From positions 1 to 35,409 of the forward strand of contig JACVJK010000017.1 in NCBI GenBank assembly GCA_015711955.1: DNA of 35,409 nucleotides, written 5' to 3'. The notes beneath the pieces were generated by a model, which did not search any database, had not been told where the DNA came from, and saw nothing but the letters and a program-made list of their open reading frames with translations. Position numbers and translations under genes: made by a program. This document shows positions 1-8,831 of this stretch, piece after piece. The DNA comes from Actinomycetota bacterium. Its GTDB lineage: Bacteria > Actinomycetota > Geothermincolia > Geothermincolales > RBG-13-55-18. Within the stretch, counting starts at the first letter, position 1. Each line of letters opens with the position of its first letter.

Positions 1-1
1 C

Positions 2-1573
2 AACAATGCTGCATTTGTCCAAACTCTCCTCGCCAATTTGGATGAAGATCTTGGAAAACATCTGGCCCAGGGCCTCAACTCCAACCTGGGGATGCTGGAT
101 GCCCTGCTCGCCCACCTGAGCGGCGCGGTGGGGGCCCGTCTGGCCCAGGGTCTTAACAACAACGAGGAGCTGCTTCCGGCGGTCATCGCCAACCTGAACT
201 CCAACACCGGAAGGCTTCTGGCCCAGGGCCTCAACTCCAACCTGGGGATGCTGGATGCCCTGCTCGCCCACCTGAGCGGCGCGGTGGGGGCCCGTCTGGC
301 CCAGGGTCTTAACAACAACGATCTCGGCCTCGTTCAAGCGTTGGTGGACAACCTGGATCCACTGGTATTGGCCGGTACAATAAACTCCAATTCCGCCAAG
401 GGGACAGGGAACACGCTCATAGAAAGACTGATGCCCGCTCTGAACTCCAATACCGCAGGGGCCGTGGCCAGAGGACTTAACGGTAGCGTCAGCTTTTTGA
501 GCGCTCTTCTAACAAATCTCGAACCCTCGGTCCTCGCATCGGCCCTGAACGCCAACCAGTCCTTCCTCATCGGCTTCCTGGGGAGCCTCGACCCATTGGT
601 GCTGGCCAACGCGATAAACGCCAATCAGGAAATGCTCTCTAGGCTGTTGGGGCATCTCAACCCCACCGTCTTGGCCAATGCCATCAACAACAACGGAACC
701 TTCATCAACCAGCTGTTGGGCGCATTGAACCCGGCAGTGGTGGCCGGAGCTGTCAACGCAAACCAAGGGTTCGTCACCGCCCTCATCGGAAACCTCAATC
801 CTCAGGTGCTTGCCAACGCCATCAACTCCAACGGGACCTTCATGACCAATCTATTGGGATACCTGAACGCCTCGGTGATAGCCGGGGCGGTCAACGCCAA
901 CCAGGCCTTCGTCACCAACATGCTGACCAATCTCTCGCCTTCCGTCCTGGCCAACGCTATCAACTCCAACCCCTCTTTTCTCACCAACCTGATTACAGGG
1001 CTGGACGCCCAAGTGGTGGCGGGGGTTATCAATTCCAATTCCGTGAGGGATTGGGTCAACAACCTTGTCTCCAGGCTTAACGCGGCCCAAGTAGCGTACA
1101 TAATCAACAACAATCAGACGTTCCTAACCAACCTGGTGTCAAACCTTAACCCGACGGTGCTGGCGGGGGTAATAAATTCCAACCAGACCTTCTTGACAAA
1201 TCTGATAGCAAACCTCAACGCCACGGTGTTGGCTAGAGCATTAAACTCCAACCAGACTTTTATAACGAACCTATTGGGAGCCCTAGACACAAATGTCTTG
1301 GCTGCGGCCTTGACCAGCACCAACGGGCAGAATTTCATCACCAATCTAATATTGAACTTGGGGGGACCGAACCACAATGCCAGGGGGCAGGCTTTGGTCA
1401 ACGCCTTGAACGCCACGGGAGTGGATAGGGATAACGATTCACCACCCATCACCTTCTTCGACCAGTTCATACTGCGGATGCATACCGACCTCAACGTGCT
1501 CGGTTTGGGACATCACATCAACTGTAAGATTGAGGGATTCGGTTGGGATCCCGATGGTGGTGATCCCTTCTGA
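2..1573 (+). CDS. Asn-rich short tandem-repeat protein, probable helical solenoid, 5' truncated by the window edge
   Basis: Frame is open from base 2 (NNAAFVQTLLANLDEDLGKHLAQGLN...). About 20 repeats of 23-26 aa with pattern N-P-x-V-L-A-N-A-I-N-x-N-x-x-F-L-T-N-L-L-x-x-L, a non-repetitive C-terminus (…HHINCKIEGFGWDPDGGDPF), then a strong terminator. Confidence 0.85.
   Translation, partial: NNAAFVQTLLANLDEDLGKHLAQGLNSNLGMLDALLAHLSGAVGARLAQGLNNNEELLPAVIANLNSNTGRLLAQGLNSNLGMLDALLAHLSGAVGARLAQGLNNNDLGLVQALVDNLDPLVLAGTINSNSAKGTGNTLIERLMPALNSNTAGAVARGLNGSVSFLSALLTNLEPSVLASALNANQSFLIGFLGSLDPLVLANAINANQEMLSRLLGHLNPTVLANAINNNGTFINQLLGALNPAVVAGAVNANQGFVTALIGNLNPQVLANAINSNGTFMTNLLGYLNASVIAGAVNANQAFVTNMLTNLSPSVLANAINSNPSFLTNLITGLDAQVVAGVINSNSVRDWVNNLVSRLNAAQVAYIINNNQTFLTNLVSNLNPTVLAGVINSNQTFLTNLIANLNATVLARALNSNQTFITNLLGALDTNVLAAALTSTNGQNFITNLILNLGGPNHNARGQALVNALNATGVDRDNDSPPITFFDQFILRMHTDLNVLGLGHHINCKIEGFGWDPDGGDPF
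61..321 (+). repeat. Exact 105-bp direct repeat (61-165 and 217-321), period 156 bp, inside the repeat-protein gene
   Basis: Both copies read tctggcccagggcctcaactccaacctggggatg…ggcccgtctggcccagggtcttaacaacaacga with no mismatch. Confidence 0.95.
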
Positions 1574-1586
1574 ACCACCAACCTGG

Positions 1587-1625
1587 GGGTCTTGCCCGCA
1601 AGGGCAAGACCCTTCAGCTTTTTGT
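1587..1625 (+). terminator. Rho-independent terminator after the repeat-protein gene
   Basis: GGGTCTTGCCC-GCAA-GGGCAAGACCC: perfect 11-bp stem with GCAA loop, followed by ttcagcttttt. Confidence 0.85.
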
Positions 1626-1753
1626 AAGGCGATTGTAGTAAAAAAGAAGTGTCCTCACTGCGAATGACAGGGAGATTTCGACCCCATGTTCAGTGAAAAC
1701 AGGCAAACGAGGCAGGATGGAAGTTATAACAGTTTATAAAGCCGCACGCTCTC

Positions 1754-2245
1754 ATGGGAGGTCTACTTGCGCAAGCAATAAGGATCCTTCTGTTTCCGAT
1801 CTTGCTTACGGCGTTTGCGCTTTTCCTGTTTTCATGGTTGGGGTGTGGAAAGAGGAGCCTAAAAGAGGTGCAGGAGATAGACAGGCTTCACGGGACTCTG
1901 GTGGAAAGCTTGGAAAAGATATGGTCGGTGAAGGATGCCCTGAAAGGTTTCGATTTCGAGGATGCTTCTTTCCTGCCCAGAGTAAATGCCGCCATGCACC
2001 AGTCACGCCTGGCGCTGGAAGAGTTAGACGGCATATTAGTTGAGTTGGAGATAAAGGATTACGGAGGTCAACTGGAAGGTCTTGGCCCGCTTGTTCACGA
2101 GCTCATTGATCGCTGTCGGGAGGGCAAGAGTCAGGTAATCCAGGCTCTGGGGGAGCTGGCGAGGATGATTGAGGCCATTGAGCCGGTGATGATGGAGGAA
2201 GCCGTCATCACGCAGTTGGAAGCTCCTCGCTCCGATCAAGAGTAG
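1754..2245 (+). CDS. Hypothetical membrane-anchored, alpha-helical protein
   Basis: N-terminal hydrophobic segment (ILLFPILLTAFALFLFSWLGC), then amphipathic helical sequence. Ends at TAG 2243-2245. Confidence 0.6.
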   Translation: MGGLLAQAIRILLFPILLTAFALFLFSWLGCGKRSLKEVQEIDRLHGTLVESLEKIWSVKDALKGFDFEDASFLPRVNAAMHQSRLALEELDGILVELEIKDYGGQLEGLGPLVHELIDRCREGKSQVIQALGELARMIEAIEPVMMEEAVITQLEAPRSDQE

Positions 2246-2254
2246 CTGGGTAGG

Positions 2255-2584
2255 TTGATCAGACTGAGGGATGCCTTGGAACCTTCGCTGCAGAGGCTGA
2301 AGAGCGATGCGGAGGACGGAGTTTATCTGAAAGGCCTAAAGACAAACCTGCTGGAGATATTCACGCTGCTTCACGAGATGGTGGACCGCCTTATATCGGT
2401 CTTGAAGGGGGGAAAGGGATGGCAGGGCGTTTCCATAGCCGACCGCTTTGACCGCATGCAGGCGCTCATAAAGGGTTGGGAGGGGATGGTTGAACAAGAG
2501 TTCTTGGAACTTTCCCTTTTCCGGATGGACCCATGGCTGGAGCGGGTGGACCTAGAGTTAAACGAACTCTTGCTTCGCAACTAA
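2255..2584 (+). CDS. Hypothetical helical protein, in the same frame as the preceding ORF
   Basis: ORF in the same frame as 1754-2245, separated by a single TAG. TTG start at 2255 is uncertain. Helical composition. Confidence 0.5.
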   Translation: MIRLRDALEPSLQRLKSDAEDGVYLKGLKTNLLEIFTLLHEMVDRLISVLKGGKGWQGVSIADRFDRMQALIKGWEGMVEQEFLELSLFRMDPWLERVDLELNELLLRN

Positions 2585-2662
2585 TAGAATGTGTTTGCGA
2601 CTCTCAGCGGTAGCGCGGCTACCATTTGTAAAAGAGTATGCCCGGGAACAAGGACGAATACT

Positions 2663-3031
2663 ATGGCATGGAGCGCAGAACCCCTCGCATCCCTCAAAGA
2701 CGCCTTTCTGGCGAGGGTGGAGGGGGTGGTGGATTCCACCAACGTGGAGGATTTCTTCTCCCTCTTGAACGCCGCCTTCAAAAAGGGCGCCAGGGCCATA
2801 ATCGTGGACCTTTCCGAGCTCAGTTACATTTCCAGCGGCGGCCTCTCCGTTTTAGTCGACGCCTTCAAAAAAGCGGTTAGGGCGGGCGGCACCCTGGTGA
2901 TTTTCGGGGTAAATGACCTGGTCAAGGAGTCTTTTGAGGCAGTCAGCTTGGAAAAGATGATTCCTTTCGCCAGCGATCTGGATGAGGCCCTCGATGAAGC
3001 GAAGGGCGTTTTGGGTGTGGAGAACGGGTGA
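2663..3031 (+). CDS. STAS-domain protein (anti-sigma factor antagonist family)
   Basis: ARAIIVDLSELSYISSGGLSVLVDAFKKAVRAGGTLVIFGVN is a typical STAS core with the phosphorylatable Ser region. ATG at 2663 preceded by AGGA. Confidence 0.88.
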   Translation: MAWSAEPLASLKDAFLARVEGVVDSTNVEDFFSLLNAAFKKGARAIIVDLSELSYISSGGLSVLVDAFKKAVRAGGTLVIFGVNDLVKESFEAVSLEKMIPFASDLDEALDEAKGVLGVENG

Positions 3032-3147
3032 TCGGCAAGGTTGTGAGCGGACGGGAGCCCTCCCGCATTGACATAAGATTGCCGGGCCTTTCACTATCCG
3101 TCAGTCGGAGAGTCAGGAAGGCACATTCGGCGAACTCATGAGGTTTT

Positions 3148-4830
3148 TCAGATGGCCACCACCCGCATGACCTCCTCGATGGAGGTTATTCCCATTTTTA
3201 CCTTTAAGAATCCGTCATCCCTCATGGTGATGAGTCCCTCTTCTTTCGCCTGTTTCATGATGGTGGTGGCCGAGGCCTCTCTCACGGTGAGTCTCTTTAT
3301 CTCCTCGCTCATGGGCATTACCTCATAGAGGCCGATCCTTCCCTTGTAACCGGTCCCGTTGCACTTGGCGCAACCGGTTTCGCTGGCCTTGTAAATGATG
3401 AGGCCCTTTTCCTCGCCTTCCGCCAGTGGAAAGCCTAAGTTCTTCAGGATCTCCGGATCTGGCTCATAGGGTACTTTACAGTTGGGACAGAGTTTTCTCA
3501 CCAGCCTTTGGGCCATCACGCAGGAGACTGCCGATGATACCAGGTAAGGTTCCACGCCCATCTCTATGAGGCGGGGAAGGGCACTCGGTGCGTCGTTGGT
3601 GTGGAGGGTGGAAAGGACCAAATGGCCGGTGAGGGCAGCCTCAATGGCCGTCTTGGCCGTCTCCCGGTCACGGATCTCGCCCACCATGATGATGTCGGGA
3701 GAGGTGCGAAGGATGTTCCTCAAAGCCGTGGCGAAGGTGAGTCCCGCCTTGGGGTTGACCTGTACCTGGTTTATGCCGGGGAGCCTGTATTCCACCGGGT
3801 CCTCCACGGTGGTGATGTTGCGGTCCTCGGTGTTGAGGACGTTGAGGGTGGCGTACAGGGAGGTGGACTTTCCGCTACCAGTGGGCCCGGTGACCAGGAT
3901 GGCCCCGTAGGGCTGAGTATAAGCCTTTCTGTACTTCTCCAGCGCCTCGGGCAGGAAGCCCAAGTCTTCCAAGCGCAAGAGGATGCTGGACTTGTCCAGG
4001 ATCCTCAGCACCACCTTCTCCCCATAAACTGTCGGCAAGACGGCCACGCGGAAATCGATGGCTTTTCCGTTGTGCACCATTCCGAAATGGCCGTCCTGGG
4101 GGACCCTGTGCTCGGCGATGTTGAGGTCGGATATGATCTTTATCCTGGAGATAATGCCGGTGTGGACGTTCTTGGGGACCCTTTTTATCTCCTGGCAGAC
4201 CCCATCGATCCGGTAGCGGATGAGCACCTCGTCCTCCCTGGGATCGATGTGGATGTCGCTGGCCCCCCGATTGACAGCTTCCGTAATGATAGTAGTGGTG
4301 AACCTCACCAATGGGGTGTCGTCCACCACCCCTCCCAGCTTTTCCTCCTCCAGGTCTTCTTCTTTGCCTTCCAGGGCCTCCTCCACCACGTCGGTATCCA
4401 GGTGGTAATACCTCTGAATGGCGTGGAGAATGTCCTCCTTTGCCGCTACCACCGGTTTCACCTGGTAACCGGTGGTCAGCCGGATGTCGTCCAGTGCGTA
4501 TATGTTGGTGGGATCCGCCATGGCCACCACCAGCTTGCCGTCCTCGAAGTCGATGGGGATGCAGAGATAACGGTTGGCCATGGCTTCAGAGATCATATTG
4601 GTGGCCTGGATATTGATCTTGTACTCCAGCAGGTCTACGTACTCCAGGCCCAGCTCCCGAGCGATGAGCTCCGCCAGCTGGTTTTCCTTGACGAACCCCA
4701 GCTCCAGAAGCACCCTCCCCAGAGAGGAACCGGTTTCCTTCTGTCTCTCAAGGGCTGCTTGGAGCTGCTTTTCGGTGATGACGCCGTGCTTCAAAAGAAG
4801 CTGCGATAGTCTGTCCGTCGAGGTGGGCAT
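3148..4830 (-). CDS. pilB: Type IV pilus / type II secretion ATPase PilB/GspE family
   Basis: N-terminal MshEN-type domain (LLKHGVITEKQLQAALERQKETGSSLG), Walker A GPTGSGKST, TTVEDPVEYRLPGINQVQVNPKAGLTF, GEIRDRETA, Zn motif CPNC…CAKCNGTGYKGR. Confidence 0.95.
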   Translation of the reverse strand: MPTSTDRLSQLLLKHGVITEKQLQAALERQKETGSSLGRVLLELGFVKENQLAELIARELGLEYVDLLEYKINIQATNMISEAMANRYLCIPIDFEDGKLVVAMADPTNIYALDDIRLTTGYQVKPVVAAKEDILHAIQRYYHLDTDVVEEALEGKEEDLEEEKLGGVVDDTPLVRFTTTIITEAVNRGASDIHIDPREDEVLIRYRIDGVCQEIKRVPKNVHTGIISRIKIISDLNIAEHRVPQDGHFGMVHNGKAIDFRVAVLPTVYGEKVVLRILDKSSILLRLEDLGFLPEALEKYRKAYTQPYGAILVTGPTGSGKSTSLYATLNVLNTEDRNITTVEDPVEYRLPGINQVQVNPKAGLTFATALRNILRTSPDIIMVGEIRDRETAKTAIEAALTGHLVLSTLHTNDAPSALPRLIEMGVEPYLVSSAVSCVMAQRLVRKLCPNCKVPYEPDPEILKNLGFPLAEGEEKGLIIYKASETGCAKCNGTGYKGRIGLYEVMPMSEEIKRLTVREASATTIMKQAKEEGLITMRDDGFLKVKMGITSIEEVMRVVAI

Positions 4831-5269
4831 AGCTTTTCACCTCATCAAGTTTCCCTTTCGTTTAGAGTAATCGACACAGTGTCTGTTTATCTATAGATGC
4901 TATCTGTGGTTGAGCGGGGCGAAATGCCCTGATTGACCCCCGGGAAACGCAAGAGATAAGGGCTCGATCAAATCGGTCCTCGATGTCGCTCGAAAAGGCG
5001 GGCTTTTGGGTATGGGGTTGGGTCATTTGTTCGGTCGGAGGTTTGTGGTTGATCACGCCTCCCCGATCAGAAACGGCCTACTGGTTTTCACCGGTTTGGG
5101 GAAAAGGACGAGAGTCATTTGGTTTTAAGGGGTATTGACATGGGTCGGTTCGGGATGGCACTTATCCCACGGTGAAGCGGGCGAGGAATCGTGGTTTCGA
5201 CGGAGGCGTGACCCAGGGGGGGCTGAAGGGAAGATGGGCCACTGTACTGGAAGACTCGAGCCCCCCGAT

Positions 5270-6226
5270 TCATTGGCCGGGAGGGTGCGTCTTTTTCAGG
5301 GAACGAGCGAAGTCTGCGTAGACGCATTCCGCGTTCCCGCAGCTGAAGCAGTCAGTGCTGAGGTATCTATCGCCTCGATCGGGAAGGATCACCACTATCT
5401 TCCCCCGCCCCATCCGCTCCGCTACCTGCAAGGCTGCATGCACCGCTGCTCCCGAGGAGATTCCCACGAAGAGGCCCTCAACCCTGGCCAGCACTCTCAC
5501 GGTGTTGAAAGCGCATCCGTCCTCCACGTTTATCCTCTCGTCTATGAGGGACAGGTCCATGATGGGGGGCATGAACTCTGAGAGGTTGCGGAGCCCCTGG
5601 ATGAGAGACCCTGGATAGGGTTCCACCCCCACAATTCGCAGATTTGGATAGGCCTCCCTCAGCCTTTTTCCCACCCCCATGATGGTGCCACCAGTGCCTA
5701 TCCCGGCCACCAAAACGTCTATGTCGTCCACTTGATGGAGGATCTCCTCGCCAGTTCCCTCGTAATGAGCGCGCACGTTGTCGGGATTAGCGAACTGGTT
5801 CGGATGGTAATAGGAAGGGTCCTCACTCATCTCCAAGGCTTTCTGGATGGCGCCGTTCATCCCTAGTTCTGCTGGGGTGAGGATTACCTCTGCCCCGAAA
5901 GCCTCCATGGCCCTTCGCCTCTCCACGCTCATCGATTCGGGCATCACGATCTTGAGGCGATATCCTTTATAAGCACATACCATCGCCAACCCGATACCGG
6001 TGTTGCCGCTGCTGGCCTCTATGACGGTCTTTTCCGGAGTGAGCTCCCCCCTGGCTTCTGCGCCCTCGATCATGTACTTGGCTATGCGGTCTTTCACCGA
6101 GCTGCAGGGATTGAAGCCTTCCATCTTCGCGTATATCTCCACATCAGGGTTGGAAGGCACCACCTTGGTAAGGCGCACCAGCGGGGTCCTGCCTATCAGT
6201 TCCAGGGGATTGTTGGCAGTGAACAT
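5270..6226 (-). CDS. Cysteine synthase (O-acetylserine sulfhydrylase, CysK/CysM type)
   Basis: NPLELIGRTPLVRL, PLP-lysine motif NPCSSVKDRIA, EASSGNTGIGLA, GTGGTIMGVG, GISSGAAVHAAL, LPDRGDRYLST. Confidence 0.93.
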   Translation of the reverse strand: MFTANNPLELIGRTPLVRLTKVVPSNPDVEIYAKMEGFNPCSSVKDRIAKYMIEGAEARGELTPEKTVIEASSGNTGIGLAMVCAYKGYRLKIVMPESMSVERRRAMEAFGAEVILTPAELGMNGAIQKALEMSEDPSYYHPNQFANPDNVRAHYEGTGEEILHQVDDIDVLVAGIGTGGTIMGVGKRLREAYPNLRIVGVEPYPGSLIQGLRNLSEFMPPIMDLSLIDERINVEDGCAFNTVRVLARVEGLFVGISSGAAVHAALQVAERMGRGKIVVILPDRGDRYLSTDCFSCGNAECVYADFARSLKKTHPPGQ

Positions 6227-6617
6227 CCTTCTTCACACCTGGCCCGTCGCTCTGGATCTCCTTTTCAGGACTCGGCCTTCCCTTCCGCCTCTATTTGAGG
6301 GATCGAACCTTTTTAAAGGATCGATCCTAAAGGGCTATCCAATTATAGAGCATGGCCAAAAGGCCGCGGAAGCGAGACCATCTTCGTCAAAAAGCTTCTC
6401 CCAGACTTCTTTGCTCCCCCCGATCGTTGAGGATGAAATTGTACCAGCGACACGGGAACAAGGTCGATCCGACGAAAGTCATCTCTTCGCCCTTGTTGGA
6501 GGTCATTTAGCCTCGACTTTCCGCCGTGGGGTTCTAACCAAGCCATGGGACGGTACATTGCACGTGGTGCTTTCAGGTTGTTTGTCCATCATTCAGCGGG
6601 GTGGGGGAATCAATGGG

Positions 6618-7646
6618 TCAGTTAACCCGAAACCGATAAGAGGCCTCCTTCATGATCCGTAGGTTGGCGAAAGGGGTGTCGATCCCAAGTCCACAGGGTG
6701 GTGAGATGAGCGATGCCCCCCGCTTCACGGTGAGCAGCACCTCCTCCAGAACCATTTCCGGCGGGAAGTAGCGCACCAGAGATGGGGGTACGGTTCCCAC
6801 TACCGGTTTGGAGAGCAAGGCCCTCGCATCCCCCGGGTCCACCTCCGGGTCGAACGAAAAGGCGTCCACGTGGGCCTCGCGACAAGCTGTTATCATCTCC
6901 TTCCGGGAGCCACATAGGTGGAGTATCAGATAGGCACCTCCCAGATGGGCGTAACGAGCCACTTCGTTGAGGTAGGGGAGGACATTGGAAAACAGGTCAA
7001 TCCCCACGTACGAACTCATTTTCCCCACTGGTTCGTGGATGAAGATAACTTCCGCCCCGTGGTCCACCAAGGCCTCGACATAAGCACAGAGGAAGGAGAC
7101 CAGTTCCTCGAGGAAATTGTGGAGGAAGCGGGGATCTTGGCGCATGAGCTCTAAGAGGACGGTGGGGCGCACTAAGTAGGAGACCAGAGTGGCGGGGCCG
7201 GTGATGTTGGCTACTACGGGGACGTGGGGCCTCATCTTCTTCAGGAGCTCCACTGCCCTGACCACTTGGGGTATTCTTCCCCTGTTCAGCGGGGTAGGGG
7301 GGACGCTCTCCGCCAACTCCCGGGGTGATAGGTCTGGATAAGCCGATATTCGGGGCAAGGTGTTTCCGTTTCCCAAGTCCACCTTCGCCCCCAATATCTC
7401 GGCCTCCACCGTGAGGCAAAAGGGCACCCCATTTCCATCAAAGCCCAACATGTCGCCAGCGGCTGCCGCCAACTCTGCCATGAGCGCTCCGCTGTAATGA
7501 GCGGAAGGGAGAGCCACCCTGAACCTATCCAGCACGTGCCGGGTGAGGACGTTTATGGATCCTCCCGACCCTACTACCGGGAACCTGGGAGTGGGCTGAT
7601 CGTTAAGAGCCGCCAAGAGAACTTCTCTTTTATCCAAACGGCCCAC
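6618..7646 (-). CDS. MtaA/uroporphyrinogen decarboxylase-like family protein (putative methylcobamide-linked methyltransferase)
   Basis: URO-D-like fold motifs with a candidate Zn site of MtaA/MtbA type (LILHLCGSR … SPPCGLGIDTP). Confidence 0.82.
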   Translation of the reverse strand: MGRLDKREVLLAALNDQPTPRFPVVGSGGSINVLTRHVLDRFRVALPSAHYSGALMAELAAAAGDMLGFDGNGVPFCLTVEAEILGAKVDLGNGNTLPRISAYPDLSPRELAESVPPTPLNRGRIPQVVRAVELLKKMRPHVPVVANITGPATLVSYLVRPTVLLELMRQDPRFLHNFLEELVSFLCAYVEALVDHGAEVIFIHEPVGKMSSYVGIDLFSNVLPYLNEVARYAHLGGAYLILHLCGSRKEMITACREAHVDAFSFDPEVDPGDARALLSKPVVGTVPPSLVRYFPPEMVLEEVLLTVKRGASLISPPCGLGIDTPFANLRIMKEASYRFRVN

Positions 7647-7998
7647 CTTCTCTCGCCGTTCGCCGCTTCGGTTTCCCCACCTTCTGCCAAGGACTCTTCA
7701 AGATATTCTTCGGTTCGGTTCCATGGCGATTTGACCATTGGAATGCTCAGCTTCAGGGAGCAAGCGATGGTGGCCTTGTGGCGTTTTAGAAAAAGCGTGA
7801 GCGAAGCGGGTAATAGGGCTGTTTGCCCTCTCCGAGAACGGCGGCTTTTTGGGATATCGGACAGTCGCTGTGGAGGTGTCGGCGGTGAAATTCGCGCTCA
7901 TCTCGGGAAGGCGTCCGTTTCATCGGGGGCGAAGAATTTGTTGATCCAAAACCCGGATGGATTTCCATGGTTGGGGTTCGAGACCGAAGGAGGTCGAG

Positions 7999-8652
7999 AT
8001 GAGCTATTCCACCGCGGGCGAGGCTTGGGAGAGATATTTGAGGAACCGTTGTCAAAGCGCCGTGGAAGCCCTCATGAAGGCGGAGTTCGATGCCCGTTTC
8101 TTTGAAAGATCCGAGCAGGCCGTGGAGGCGGTGTTGGAAGTCATTCCCCCTGACGCTGAGGTGGGTTGTGGCGGTTCCTGGACGCTCCGCCAGATTGGAA
8201 TCCTCGATGCGCTCAGGGTAAGAGGTAATTTGGTCCACGCTCACGAAGCGGGCATGGAACTCGAGGAATCCATCGCGGTGCGTCGTCGCGCTTGCACTTC
8301 ACCCTACTATCTATCCAGCGCCAATGCCATAACCATGGAGGGCGAGATCGTGAACGTGGATGGAATCGGCAACCGGGTGGCGGCCCTTTCCTTCGGGCCC
8401 TCCACGGTGGTCGTTGTGGCGGGTTACAACAAGCTGGTCCCTGACTTGAGTTCCGCCTTGAAGCGTATAAAGGAGGTGGCCGCTCCCGCCAACGCGTTGC
8501 GCTTGGGGATACCCACGCCTTGTGCCGAGCATGGGCGATGTGTCGAATGCAAGAACCCAGCAGGCATTTGCCGGATCACCACCATAATATCCCGCAGGCC
8601 CATGTTGACCGATTTCAAAGTGTTCATCGTCGGGGAAGAATTGGGGTTCTGA
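7999..8652 (+). CDS. LUD-domain (DUF162, LutC-like) protein
   Basis: GCGGSWTLRQIGILDALR, AITMEGEIVNVDGIGNRVAALSFGPSTVVVVAGYNKLVPDL, CAEHGRCVECKNPAGICRIT. ATG at 7999 with ggaggt upstream. Confidence 0.88.
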   Translation: MSYSTAGEAWERYLRNRCQSAVEALMKAEFDARFFERSEQAVEAVLEVIPPDAEVGCGGSWTLRQIGILDALRVRGNLVHAHEAGMELEESIAVRRRACTSPYYLSSANAITMEGEIVNVDGIGNRVAALSFGPSTVVVVAGYNKLVPDLSSALKRIKEVAAPANALRLGIPTPCAEHGRCVECKNPAGICRITTIISRRPMLTDFKVFIVGEELGF

Positions 8653-8831
8653 GTCAAGGACCTTGCCGAAAGCGGCCTCGCCACTAAAGGCGAGCGATGG
8701 GCAAGCGAATAGGCGGAGCGAGGCGGGGACGTAGATTTGGGGTTGGAAAGGGGGCGATGGCCTCGACCTGATGCCGCATAACGCCGATCATCCAGGCGGG
8801 TTAACCGCCCAGTGGAGAGGGTAAATCCACC

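Noticed and set aside
61-1370. CRISPR-like array impression from regular repeats
   Set aside because: Repeats are in-frame protein-coding units of 69/78 bp with no repeat-spacer structure and no cas genes.
1693-2043. 116-aa + ORF overlapping the hypothetical gene at 1754
   Set aside because: Out-of-frame overlap; the 1754 ORF has a coherent TM plus helical sequence.
3601-4809. 402-aa + strand ORF antisense to pilB
   Set aside because: Shadow ORF opposite a confidently assigned pilB; low-complexity His/Val/Gly-rich composition typical of antisense frames in GC-rich genes.
6227-6617. T-box leader upstream of cysteine synthase
   Set aside because: No T-box (AGGGTGGNACCGCG) or terminator/antiterminator pair seen on the minus strand.
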